Origin: Clusia tigrina
Taxonomy: Eukaryota > Arthropoda > Insecta > Diptera > Clusiidae
Length of the DNA: 64,000 bases
NCBI GenBank assembly: GCA_920105625.2
Contig: CAKKTE020000077.1
Location: 248,001 to 312,000, forward strand
Reading direction: 5' to 3'
In this document: positions 35,247-49,310 of the stretch, one piece after another
How positions within the stretch are numbered: the stretch's first letter is position 1
Layout of the letters: each line of letters opens with the position of its first letter
Position numbers and translations under genes: made by a program
The notes under the pieces: model-generated
Told to the model about the DNA's origin: nothing
Databases searched by the model: none
The model's input: only the letters and a program-made list of their open reading frames with translations

Positions 35247-38200
35247 AAAAGTTACTGAATTTTAAAGTTTTATCAGTGTTTCATTTTTTACTCAAGGGTA
35301 CCACTGTTATACCGGTATCTCAAATTGACAATAGTACATTATTGTCACAAAATTTCAAGTTCTTATGACGCTCCAGTAAAAATTTAGAGCATTTCAATGT
35401 TGCAAACTTCGATAATTATATTACGCTCAGTATAAAAGTTAGTGAATTTTGAAGTTGCATCATTGTTTAATTTTTACTCAAAGGTAGCACTGTTATACCG
35501 ATATCTCAAATTGACAATAGTACTTTATTATCACATAATTTCCAGGTCTTATGACGCTCTAGTAAAAAGTTACAGCATTTCAACTTGGCAAACTTTGATA
35601 GATATATTACGCACAGTATAAAAGTTAGTGAATTTTGAAGTTGCATCAGTGTTTCATGTTTTACACAAAGAATGTAGCACTGTTATACTGATATCTCAAA
35701 CTAACAATATTACATTATTGTCACAAAATTTCAAGGTCTTATGACGCACCAGTAAAAAGTTACAGGATTTCAATGTTGCAAACTTTGATAGTTATATTAC
35801 GCACAGTATAAGAGTAACTGAATTTTGAAGTTGCATCACTGTTTCATATTTTACTCGAAGGTAGCACTGTTATTCCGATATTGATAATAGTACTTTATTG
35901 TCACAAAATTTCAAGGTCTTATGAAGCTCCCGTAAAAATTTACAGCATTTCAATGTTGCAAACTTTGATAGTTATATTACGCACAGTATAAAAGTTAGAG
36001 AACTTTGAAATTGTATCAGTGTTTCATTTTTCACTCAAAGGTAGCACTGTTATACTGATATCTCAAATTGACAATAGTACTTTATTGTCACAAAATTTCA
36101 AGGTCTTATGACGCACCAGTAAAAAGTTCCCGCATTTCAACGTGGCAAACTTTGATAGTTATATTAAGCTCAGTATAAAAGTTAGTGAATTTTAAAGTTG
36201 CATCAGTGTTTGATTTTTTACTCAAAGGAAGCACTGTTATACCGATATCTCAAATTGACAATAGTACTTGATTGTCACAAAATTTCAAGGTCTTATGACG
36301 CACCGGTAAATAGTTACAGCATTTCAACGTGGCAAACTTTGATTATTATATTACGCACAGTATAAAAGTTACTGAATTTTGAAGTTGCACCAGTGTTTCA
36401 TTTTTTACTCAAAGGTAGCACTGTTATACCGATATCTCGAATTGACAATGGTACTTTATTGTCCCAATATTTCAAGGTCTTATGATGCTCCAGTAAAAAG
36501 TTACATCATTGATAGTTATATTACCTACAGTCTAAAATTTAGTGAATTTTGAAGTTACATCAGTGTTTCATTTTTTACTCAAAGGTAGCACTGTTATACC
36601 GATATTTCAAATTGACAATAGTACTTTATTTTCACAAAATTTCAAGGTCTTATGACGCACCAGTAAAAATTTACAGGATCAATGCTGCAAACTTTGATAC
36701 TTATATTACGCACAGTATAAAAGTTGTGAATTTTGAAGTTGCATCAGTGTTTCATTTTTTACTCAAAGAATGTAGCACTGTTATATCGATATCTCAAATT
36801 GAAAATAGTACTTTATTGTCACAAAGTTGCAAGTTCTTATGACACCCCAGTAAAAAGTTACAGCATTTCAATGTTGCAAACTTTTATAGTTATATTACGC
36901 TCAGTATAAAAGTTAGTGAATTTTAAAGTTGCATCAGTGTTTGATTTTTTACTCAAAGGTAGCACTGTTATACCGATATCTCAAATTGACAACAGTACTG
37001 GATTGTCACAAAATTTCAAGGTCTTATGACGCACCGGTAAATAGTTACAGCATTTCAACGTGGCAAACTTTGATTATTATATTACGCACAGTATAAAAGT
37101 TACTGAATTTTGAAGTTGCATCAGTGTTTCATTTTTTACTCAAAGGTAGCACTGTTATACCGATATCTCGAATTGACAATGGTACTTTATTGTCCCAATA
37201 TTTCAAGGTCTTATGATGCTCCAGTAAAAAGTTACATCATTGATATTTATATTACCTACAGTCTAAAATTTAGTGAATTTTGAAGTTACATCAGTGTTTC
37301 ATTTTTTACTCAAAGGGAGCACTGTTATACCGATATTTCAAATTGACAATAGTACTTTATTTTCACAAAATTTCAAGGTCTTATGACGCACCAGTAAAAA
37401 TTTACAGGATCAATGCTGCAAACTTTGATACTTATATTACGCACAGTATAAAAGTTGTGAAATTTGAAGTTGCATCAGTGTTTCATTTTTTACTCAAAGG
37501 TAGCACTGCTATGCCGATATTTGAAATTGACAATAGTACTTTATTGTCACAAAATTTCAAATTCTTATGACGCTCCAGTAAAAAGTTACATCATTTCAAC
37601 GTGGCAAACTTTGATAGTTATATTACGCTCAGTATAAAAGTTAGTGAATTTTGAAGTTGCATCTGTGTTTCATTTTTTACACAAAGAATGTAGCACTGTT
37701 ATACCGATATCTCAAATTGACAATAGTACTTTATTGTCACAAAATTTCAAGGTCTTATGACGCACCAGTAAAAACTTCCCGCATTTCAACGTGGCAAACT
37801 TTGATAGTTATATTACGCAAAGTATAAAAGTTACTGAATTTTGAAGTTGCATCAGTGTTTCATTTTTTACTCAAAGGTAGCGCTGTTATATCGATTTCTC
37901 AAATTGACAATTGTACTTTATTGTCACAAAATTTCAAATTCTTATGATGCTCAAGTAAAAAGTTACATCATTTCAACGTGGCAAACTATGATATTTACAT
38001 TACGCTCAGTATAAAAGTTAGTTAAATTTGAAGTTGCATTATTTTTTGAATTTTTCTCAAAGAATGTAGCATGTTATATCGATATCTCAAATTGAAAATA
38101 GTACTTTATTGTCACAAAGTTTCAAGTTCTTATAACACCCCAGTAAAAAGTTACAGCATTTCAATGTTGCAAACTTTGATAGTTATATTACGCTCAGTAT

Positions 38201-41200
38201 AAAAGTTAGTGAATTTTAAAGTTGCATCAGTGTTTCATTTTTTACTCAAAGGTAGCGCTGTTATATCGATTTCTCAAATTGACAATTGTACTTTATTGTC
38301 ACAAAATTTCAAGGTCTTATGACACCCCAGTAAAAAGTTACATCATTTCAACGTGGCAAACTTTGATATTTACATTACGCTCAGTATAAAAGTTAGTTAA
38401 TTTTGAAGTTGCATCAGTGTTTCATTTTTTACTCAAAGAATGTAGCACTGTTATATCGATATCTCAAATTGAAAATAGTACTTTATTGTCACAAAGTTGC
38501 AAGTTCTTATGACACCCCAGTAAAAAGTTACAGCATTTCAATGTTGCAAACTTTGATTATTATATTACGCACAGTATAAAAGTTACTGAATTTTGAAGTT
38601 GTATCAGTGTTTCATTTTTTACTCAAAGGTAGCACTGTTATACCGATATCTCGAATTGACAATGGTACTTTATTGTCCCAATATTTCAAGGTCTTATGAT
38701 GCTCCAGTAAAAAGTTACATCATTGATAGTTATATTACCTACAGTCTAAAATTTAGTGAATTTTTAAGTTACATCAGTGTTTCATTTTTTACTCAAAGGT
38801 AGCACTGTTATACCGATATTTCAAATTGACAATAGTACTTTATTTTCACAAAATTTCAAGGTCTTATGACGCACCAGTAAAACTTTACAGGATTTCAATG
38901 CTGCAAACTTTGATACTTATATTACGTACAGTATAAAAGTTGTGAAATTTGAAGTGGCATCAGTGTTTCATTTTTCACTCAAAGGAAGCTCTGTTATACT
39001 GATATCTCAAATTGCCAATAGTACTTTATTGTCACAAAATTTCAAATTCTTATGACGCTCCAGTAAAAAGTTACATCATTTCAACGTGGCAAACTTTGAT
39101 AGTTATATTACGCTCAGTATAAAAGTTTGTGAATTTTGAAGTTGCATCTGTGTTTCATTTTTTACACAAAGAATGTAGCACTGTTATACCAATATCTCAA
39201 ATTGACAAAAGTACTTTATTGTCACAAAATTTCAAGGTCTTATGACGCACCAGTAAAAAGTTCCCGCATTTCAACGTGGCAAACTTTGATAGTTATATTA
39301 CGCAAAGTATAAAAGTGACTGAATTTTGAAGTTGCATCAGTGTTTCATTTTTTACTCAAAGGTAGCGCTGTTATAACGATTTCTCAAATTGACATTTGTA
39401 CTATATTGTCACAAAATTTCAAATTCTTATGATGCGCAAGTAAAAAGTTACATCATTTCAACGTGGCAAACTTTGATATTTACTTTACGCTCAGTATAAA
39501 AGTTAGTTAATTTTGAAGTTGCATCAGTGTTTCATTTTTTACTCAAAGAATGTAGCACTGTTATATCGATATCTCAAATTGAAAATAGTACTTTATTGTC
39601 AAAAAGTTTCAAGTTCTTATGACGCACCAGTAAAAAGTTACAGCATTTCAATGTTGCAAACTTTGATAGTTATATTACGCTCAGTATAAAAGTTAGTGAA
39701 TTTTAAAGTTGCATCAGTGTTTGATTTTTTATTCAAAGATAGTACTGTTATACCGATATCTCAAATTGACAATAGAACTTGATTGTCACAAAATTTCAAG
39801 GTCTTATGACGCACCGGTAAATAGTTACAGCATTTCAACGTGGCAAACTTTGATTATTATATTACGCACAGTATAAAAGTTACTGAATTTTGAAGTTGCA
39901 TCAGTGTTTCATTTTTTACTCAAAGGTAGCACTGTTATAACGATATCTCGAATTGACAATGGTACTTTATTGTCCCAATATTTCAAGGTCTTATGGTGCT
40001 CCAGTAAAAAGTTACATCATTGATAGTTATATTACCTACAGTCTAAAATTTAGTGAATTTTTAAGTTACATCAGTGTTTCATTTTTGACTCAAAGGTAGC
40101 ACTGTTATACAGATATCTAAAATTGACAATAGTACTTTATTTTCACAAAATTTCAAGGTCTTATGACGCACCAGTAAAAATTTACAGGATTTCAATGCTG
40201 CAAACTTTGATACTTATATTACGCACAATATAAAAGTTGTGAAATTTGAAGTTCCATCAGTGTTTCATTTTTTACTCAAAGGTAGCACTGTTATACCGAT
40301 ATTTCAAATTGACAATAGTACTTAATTGTCACAAAATTTCAAATTCTTATGACGCTCCAGTAAAAAGTTACATCATTTCAACGTGACAAACTTTGATAGT
40401 TATATTACGCTCAGTATAAAAGTTAGTGAATTTTGAAGTTGCATCTGTGATTCATTTTTTACACAAAGAATGTAGCACTGTTATACCGATATCTCAAATT
40501 GACAATAGTACTTTATTGTCACAAAATTTCAAATTCTTATGGCGCCTCAGTAAAAAGTTACAACATTTCAATGTTGCAAACTTTGATAGTTATTTTACGC
40601 TCAGTATAAAAGTTTGTGAATTTTGAAGTTGCATCAGTGTTTCATTTTTTACTCAAAGGTAGCACTGTCATACCGATATCTCAAACTGACAATAGTACTT
40701 TATTGTCACAAAATTTCAAGGTCTTATGACGCACCAGTAAAAAGTTACAGGATTTCAATGTTGCAAACTTTGATAGTTATATTACGCAAAGTATAAGAGT
40801 AACTGAATTTTGAAGTTGCATCAGTGTTTAATTTTTTACTCGAAGGTAGCACTGTTATACCGATATTTCAAATTGATAATAGTACTTTATTGTCACAAAA
40901 TATCAAGTTCTTATGACGCTCCCGTAAAAAATTACAGCATTTCAATGTTGCATACTTTGATAGTTATATTACGCACAGTATAAAAGTTAGTGAATTTTGA
41001 AATTGCTTCAGTGTTTCATTTTTCACTCAAAGGTAGCACTGTTATACTGATATCTCAAATTGACAATAATACATTATTGTCACAAAATTTCAAGGTTTTA
41101 TGACGCTCCCGTAAAAATTTACAGCACATCAATGTTGCACACTTTGATAGTTATATTACGCTCAGTATAAATGTTAGTGAATTTTGAAGTTGCATCAGTG

Positions 41201-43900
41201 TTTCATTTTTTACTCAAAGGTAGCACTGTTATACCGATATCTCAAATTGACAATTGTACTTTATTGTCACAAAATTTCAAGTTCTTTTGATGCCCCAGTA
41301 ACAAGTTACAGCATTTCAATGTTGCAAATTTTGATAGTTATATTACGCACAGTATAAAAGTTAGAGAATTTTGAAATTGCTTCAATGTTTCATTTTTCAC
41401 TCAAAGGAAGCTCTGTTATACTGATATCTCAAATTGACAATAGTACTTTATTGTCACAAAATTTCAAATTCTTATAACGCTCCAGTAAAAAGTTACATCA
41501 TTTCAACGTGGCAAACTTTGATAGTTATATTTCGCAAAGTATAAAAGTGACTGAATTTTGAAGTTGCATCAGTGTTTCATTCAAAGGTAGCGCTGTTATA
41601 ACGATTTCTCAAATTGACATTTGTACTATATTGTCACAAAATTTCAAATTCTTATGATGCGCAAGTAAAAAGTTACATCATTTCAACGTGGCAAACTTTG
41701 ATATTTACTTTACGCTCAGTATAAAAGTTAGTTAATTTTGAAGTTGCATCAGTGTTTCATTTTTTACTCAAAGAATGTAGCACTGTTATATCGATATCTC
41801 AAATTGAAAATAGTACTTTATTGTCAAAAAGTTTCAAGTTCTTATGACGCACCAGTAAAAAGTTACAGCATTTCAATGTTGCAAACTTTGATAGTTATAT
41901 TACGCTCAGTATAAAAGTTAGTGAATTTTAAAGTTGCATCAGTGTTTGATTTTTTACTCAAAGATAGTACTATTATACCGATATCTCAAATTGACAATAG
42001 AACAAAATTTCAAGGTCTTATGACGCACCGGTAAATAGTTACAGCATTTCAACGTGGCAAACTTTGATTATTATATTACGCACAGTATAAAAGTTACTGA
42101 ATTTTGAAGTTGCATCAGTGTTTCATTTTTTACTCAAAGGTAGCACTGTTATACCGATATCTCGAATTGACAATGGTACTTTATTGTCCCAATATTTCAA
42201 GGTCTTATGGTGCCCCAGTAAAAAGTTACATCATTGATAGTTATATTACCTACAGTCTAAAATTTAGTGAATTTTTAAGTTACATCAGTGTTTCATTTTT
42301 GACTCAAAGGTAGCACTGTTATACCGATATTTCAAATTGACAATAGTACTTTATTTTCACAAAATATCAAGGTCTTATGACGCACCAGTAAAAATTTACA
42401 GGATTTCAATGCTGCAAACTTTGATACTTATATTACGCACAATATAAAAGTTGTGAAATTTGAAGTTGCATCAGTGTTTCATTTTTTACTCAAAGGTAAC
42501 ACTGTTATACCGATATTTCAAATTGACAATAGTACTTAATTGTCACAAAATTTCAAATTCTTATGACGCTCCAGTAAAAAGTTACATCATTTCAACGTGG
42601 CAAACTTTGATAGTTATATTACGCTCAGTATAAAAGTTAGTGAATTTTGAAGTTGCATCTGTGATTCATTTTTTACACAAAGAATGTAGCACTGTTATAC
42701 CGATATCTCAAATTGACAATAGTACTTTATTGTCACAAAATTTCAAATTCTTATGGCGCCCCAGTAAAAAGTTACAACATTTCAATGTTGCAAACTTTGA
42801 TAGTTATTTTACGCTCAGTATAAAAGTTTGTGAATTTTGAAGTTGCATCAGTGTTTCATTTTTTACTCAAAGGTAGCACTGTCATACCGATATCTCAAAC
42901 TGACAATAGTACTTTATTGTCACAAAATTTCAAGGTCTTATGACGCACCAGTAAAAAGTTACAGGATTTCAATGTTGCAAACTTTGATAGTTATATTACG
43001 CAAAGTATAAGAGTAACTGAATTTTGAAGTTGCATCAGTGTTTAATTTTTTACTCGAAGGTAGCACTGTTATACCGATATTTCAAATTGATAATAGTACT
43101 TTATTGTCACAAAATATCAAGTTCTTATGACGCTCCCGTAAAAAATTACAGCATTTCAATGTTGCATATTTTGATAGTTATATTACGCACAGTATAAAAG
43201 TTAGAGAATTTTGAAATTGCTTCAATGTTTCATTTTCACTCAAAGGAAGCTCTGTTATACTGATATCTCAAATTGACAATAGTACTTTATTGTCACAAAA
43301 TTTCAAATTCTTATAACGCTCCAGTAAAAAGTTACATCATTTCAACGTGGCAAACTTTGATAGTTATATTTCGCAAAGTATAAAAGTTACTGAATTTTGA
43401 AGTTGCATCAGTGTTTCATTTTTTACTCAAAGGTAGCGCTGTTATAACGATTTCTCAAATTGACAATTGTACTTTCTTGTCACAAAATTTCAAATTCATA
43501 TGATGCGCAAGTAAAAAGTTACATCATTTTCAACGTGGCAAACTTTGATATTTACTTCACGCTCAGTATAAAAGTTAGTTAATTTTGAAGTTGCATCACT
43601 GTTTCATTTTTTACTCGAAGGTAGCACTGTTATACCGATATTTCAAATTGATAATAGTACTTTATTGTCACAAAATATCAAGTTCTTATGACACCCCAGT
43701 AAAAAGTTGCAGCATTTCAATGTTGCAAACTTTGATAGTTATATTTCGCTCAGTATAAAAGTTAGTGAATTTTGAAGTTGCATCTGTGTTTCATTTTTTA
43801 CACAAAGAATGTAGCACTGTTATACCAATATCTCAAATTGACAAAAGTACTTTATTGTCACAAAATTTCAAGGTCTTATGACGCACCAGTAAAAAGTTCC
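35247..43900 (+). repeat. 187-bp satellite array, block 9, with 731-bp and 2.2-kb higher-order units
   Basis: About 46 monomers with no gene. A 731-bp unit is tandemly repeated: 36170-36900 is followed by a second copy, and the matching points at 36549 and 37280 are 731 bp apart. Further right a unit of about 2.2 kb is duplicated, with 39.3-41.5 kb matching 41.5-43.7 kb at offsets of 2,214-2,232 bp that shift through small indels. The 17-bp-deleted monomer recurs with junctions near 36510, 37241, 38724, 40021 and 42235. A ~9-bp deletion is visible near 41580. No foldback elements are present here. Confidence 0.93.
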
Positions 43901-46900
43901 CGCATTTCAACGTGGCAAACTTTGATAGTTACATTTCGCAAAGTATAAAAGTTACTGAATTTTGAAGTTGCATCAGTGTTTCATTTTTTACTCAAAGGTA
44001 GCGCTGTTATAACGATTTCTCAAATTGACAATTGTACTTTATTGTCACAAAATTTCAAATTCATATGATGCGCAAGTAAAAAGTTACATCATTTCAACGT
44101 GGCAAACTTTGATATTTACTTCACGCTCAGTATAAAAGTTAGTTAATTTTGAAGTTGCATCAGTGTTTCATTTTTTACTCAAAGGTAGCACTGTTATACC
44201 GATATTTCAAATGGATAATAGTACTTTATTGTCACAAAATATCAAGTTCTTATGACACCCCAGTAAAAAGTTACAGCATTTCAATGTTGCAAACTTTGAT
44301 AGTTATATTACGCTCAGTATAAAAGTTAGTGAATTTTAAAGTTGCATCAGTGTTTGATTTTTTACTCAAAGATAGTACTGTTATACCGATATCTCAAATT
44401 GACAATAGTACATTATTGTAACAAAATTTCAAGGTTTTAGGACGCACCAGTAAAAAGTTACAGCATTTCAACCTGGCACACTTTGATAGTTATATGACGC
44501 ACAGTATAAAAGTTACTGAATTTTGAAGTTGCATCAGTGTTTCATTTTTTGCTCAAAGGTAGCGCTGTTATAACAATATCTCAAATTGACAATAGTACTT
44601 TAAAGTTACAAAATTTCAAATTGTTATGGCGCTCTTGTAAAAAGTTACATCATTTCAACGTGGCAAACTTTGATAGTTTTATTACGCTCAGTATAAAAGT
44701 TAGTGAATTTTGAAGTTGCATCAGTGTTTCATTTTTTACACAAAGAATGTAGCACTGTTATACCGATATCTCAAATTGACAATAGTACTTTATTGTCAGA
44801 AAATGTCAAGGTCTTATGACGCACCAGTAAAAAGTTACAACATTTCAACGTGGCAAACTTTGAGAGTTATATTACACACAGTATAAAAGTTACTGAATTT
44901 TGAAGTTGCATCAGTGTTGCATTTTTTACTCAAAGGTATCGCTGTTATAACAATATCTCAAATTGACAATAGTACTTTATTGTCACAAAATTTTAAGTTC
45001 TTATGATGCCTCAGTAAAAAGTTACAGGATTTCAATGTTGCACACTTTGATATTTATATTACTCTCAGTATAAATGTTAGAGAATTTTGAAGTTGCTCAG
45101 TGTTTCATTTTTTACTCAAAGGTAGCACTGTTATACCGATATCTCAAATTGACAATAGTACTTTATTGTCACAAATTTTCAAAGTCCTATGACGCTCCAG
45201 TAAAAAGTGATAGGATTTCAATGTTGCAAACTTTGATAGTTATATTAAGCACAGTATAAAAGTTACTGAATTTTGAAGTTGCATCAGTGTTTCATTTTTT
45301 ACTCAAAGGTAGCGCAGTTATAACAATATCTCAAATTGACAATAGTACTTTATTGTTACAAAATTTTAAGTTCTTATGATGCCCCAGTAAAAAGTTACAG
45401 CATTTCAATGTTGCACACTTTGATATTTATATTACGCTCAGTATAAATGTTAGTGAATTTTGAAGTTGCATCAGTGTTTCATTTTTTACTCGAAGGTAGC
45501 ACTGTTATACCGATATCTAAAATTGACAATAGTACTTTATTCTCACAAAATTTCAAGGTCTTATGATGTACCAGTAAAAAGTTACAGCAGTTCAAAGTGG
45601 CAAACTTTGATAGTTATATTACGCACAGTATAAAAGTTACTGAATTTTGAAGTTGCATCAGTGTTTCATTTTTTACTGAAAGGTAGCACTGTTATACCGA
45701 TATTTCAAATTGACAATAGTACTTTATTTTCACACAATTTTAAGGTCTTATGATGCAAAAGTAAAAAGTTACAGCATTTAAACTTGGCAAACTTTGATAT
45801 TTATATTACGCACAGTATAAAAGTTAGTGAATTTTGAAGTTGCATCAGTCTTTCATTTTTTACTCAAAGGTAGCACTGTTATACTAATATCTCAAACTAA
45901 CAATATTACTTTATTGTCACAAAATTTCAAGGTCTTATGACGCACCAGTAAAAGTTCCCGCATTTCAACGTGGCAAACTTTGATAGTTATATTTCGCAAA
46001 GTATAAATGTTACTGAATTTTGAAGTTGCATCAGTATTTCATTTTTTACTCAAAGGTAGCGCTGTTATAACGATTTCTCAAATTGACAATTGTACTTTAT
46101 TGTCATAAAATTTCAAATTCATATGATGCGCAAGTAAAAAGTTACATCATTTCAACGTGGCAAACTTTGATATTTACTTTACGCTCAGTATAAAAGTTAG
46201 TTAATTTTGAAGTTGCATCAGTGTTTCATTTTTTACTCGAAGGTAGCACTGTTATACCGATATTTCAAATTGATAATAGTACTTTATTGTCACAAAATAT
46301 CAAGTTCTTATGACACCCCAGTTAAAAGTTACAGCATTTCAATGTTGCAAACTTTGATAATTATATTACGCTCAGTATAAAAGTTAGTGAATTTTAAAGT
46401 TGCATCAGTGTTTGATTTTTTACTCAAAGATAGTACTGTTATACCGATATCTCAAATTGACAATAGTACATTATTGTAACAAAATTTCAAGGTTTTAGGA
46501 CGCACCAGTAAAAAGTTACAGCATTTCAACCTGGCACACTTTGATAGTTATATGACGCACAGTATAAAAGTTACTGAATTTTGAAGTTGCATCAGTGTTT
46601 CATTTTTTGCTCAAAGGTAGCGCTGTTATAACAATATCTCAAATTGACAATAGTACTTTAAAGTTACAAAATTTCAAATTGTTATGGCGCTCTTGTAAAA
46701 AGTTACATCATTTCAACGTGGCAAACTTTGATAGTTTTATTACGCTCAGTATAAAAGTTAGTGAATTTTGAAGTTGCATCAGTGTTTCATTTTTTACACA
46801 AAGAATGTAGCACTGTTATACCGATATCTCAAATTGACAATAGTACTTTATTGTCAGAAAATGTCAAGGTCTTATGACGCACCAGTAAAAAGTTACAACA

Positions 46901-49310
46901 TTTCAACGTGGCAAACTTTGAGAGTTATATTACACACAGTATAAAAGTTACTGAATTTTGAAGTTGCATCAGTGTTTCATTTTTTACTCAAAGGTATCGC
47001 TGTTATAACAATATCTCAAATTGACAATAGTACTTTATTGTCACAAAATTTTAAGTTCTTATGATGCCCCAGTAAAAAGTTACAGGATTTCAATGTTGCC
47101 CACTTTGATATTTATATTACTCTCAATATAAATGTTAGAGAATTTTGAAGTTGCATCAGTGTTTCATTTTTTACTCAAAGGTAGCACTGTTATACCGATA
47201 TCTCAAATTGACAATAGTACTTTATTGTCACAAATTTTCAAAGACTTATGACGCTCAAGTAAAAAGTGATAGGATTTCAATGTTGCAAACTTTGATAGTT
47301 ATATTACGCACAGTATAAAAGTTACTGAATTTTGAAGTTGCATCAGTGTTTCATTTTTTACTCAAAGGTAGCGCAGTTATAACAATATCTCAAATTGATA
47401 ATAGTACTATATTGTTACAAAATTTTAAGTTCTTATGATGCCCCAGTAAAAAGTTACAGCATTTCAATGTTGCACACTTTGATATTTATATTACGCTCAG
47501 TATAAATGTTAGTGAATTTTGAAGTTGCATCAGTGTTTCATTTTTTACTCGAAGGTAGCACTGTTATACCGATATCTAAAGTTGACAATAGTTCTTTATT
47601 GTCACAAAATTTCAAGTTCTTATAACGCCCCAGTAAAAAGTTACAGCATTTTAATGTTGGAAACTTTGATAATTATATTACGCTCAGTATAAAAGTTAGT
47701 GAAATTTAAAGTTGCATCAGTGTTTGATTTTTTACTCAAAGGTAGCACTGTTATACCGATATCTCAAATTGACAATAGTACTTGATTGTCACAAAATTTC
47801 AAGGTCTTATGATGCACCAGTACAAAGTTACAGCATTTCAACGTGGAAAACTTTGATAATTATATTACGCACAGTATAATAGTTACTGAATTTTGAAGTT
47901 GCATCAATGTTTCATTTTTTACTCGAAGGTAGCACTGCTATAACAATATCTCAAATTGACAATAGTACTTTATTGTTACAAAATTTAAAATTCTTATGAC
48001 GCTCTAGTAAAAAGGTACATCATTTGAACGTGGCAGACTTTGATATTTATATTACGCTCAGTATAAAAGTTAGTTAATTTTGAAGTTGCATCAGTGCTTC
48101 ATGTTTTACTCAAAGAATGTAGCACTGTTATATCGATATCTCAAATTGACAATAGTACTTTATTGTCACAAAATTTCAAGTTCTTATAACGCCCCAGTAA
48201 AAAGTTACAGCATTTTAATGTTGCAAACTTTGATAATTATATTACGCTCAGTATAAAAGTTAGTGAAATTTAAAGTTGCATCAGTGTTTGATTTTTTACT
48301 CAAAGGTAGCACTGTTATACCGATATCTCAAATTGACAATAGTACTTTATAGTCGCAAAATTTCAAGGTCTTATGACGCACCAGTAAAAAGTTACAGCAT
48401 TGGTAGTTATATTACGTACAGTCTAAAGTTTAGTGAATTTTTAAGTTGCATCAGTGTTTCATTTTTTACTCAAAGGTAGCACTGTTATACCGATATTTCA
48501 AATTGACAATAGTACTTTATTTTCACAAAATTTCAAGGCCTTATGACGCACCAGTAAAAATTTACAGGATTTCAATGCTGCAAACTTTGATACTTATATT
48601 ACGCACAGTATAAAAGTTGTGAAATTTTAAGTTGCATCAGTGTTTCATTTTTTACTCAAAGGTAGCACTGTTATACCGATATTTCAAATTGACAATAGAA
48701 CTTTATTCTCACAAAATTTCAAGTTCTTATGACGCCCCAGTAAAAATTTAGAGCATTTCAACGTGGCAAACTTTGATAGTTATATTACGCACAGTATAAA
48801 AGTTACTGAAATTTGAAGTTGCATCAGTGTTTCCTTTTTTACTCAAAGGTAGCGCTGTTGTAACAATATCTCAAATTGACAATAGTACTTTATTGTCACA
48901 AAATTTTAAGTTCTTATGATGCCCCAGTAAAAAGTTACAGCATTTCAATATTGCACACTTTGATATTTATATTACGCTCAGTATATATGTTTGTGAATTT
49001 TGAAGTTGCATCAGTGTTTCATTTTTTACTCAATGGTAGCACTGTTATACCGATATCTAAAATTGACAATAGTACTTTATTCTCACAAAATTTCAAGGTC
49101 TTATGACGCACCAGTAAAAAGTTACAGCAGTTCAAATTGGCAAACTTTGATAGTTATATTACACACAGTATAAAAGTTACTGAACTTTGAAGTTGCATCA
49201 GTGTTTCATTTTTTACTGAAAGGTAGCACTGTTATAGCGATTTTTCAAATTGACAATAGTACTTTATTTTCACACAATTTTAAGGTCTTATGACGCAAAA
49301 GTAAAAAGTT
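43901..49310 (+). repeat. 187-bp satellite array, block 10, with 2,058-bp and 3,530-bp units
   Basis: About 29 monomers with no gene. The stretch from about 43.9 to 45.5 kb recurs 2,058 bp later: the variant gtttgattttttactcaaag follows points 44341 and 46399. From about 45780 the array becomes a 3,530-bp tandem unit, made of a block B (45780-47160) and a block A (47160-49310), that repeats at 49310. Block A here carries an extra monomer near 48480-48670 compared with later copies. Boundaries are approximate. Confidence 0.88.
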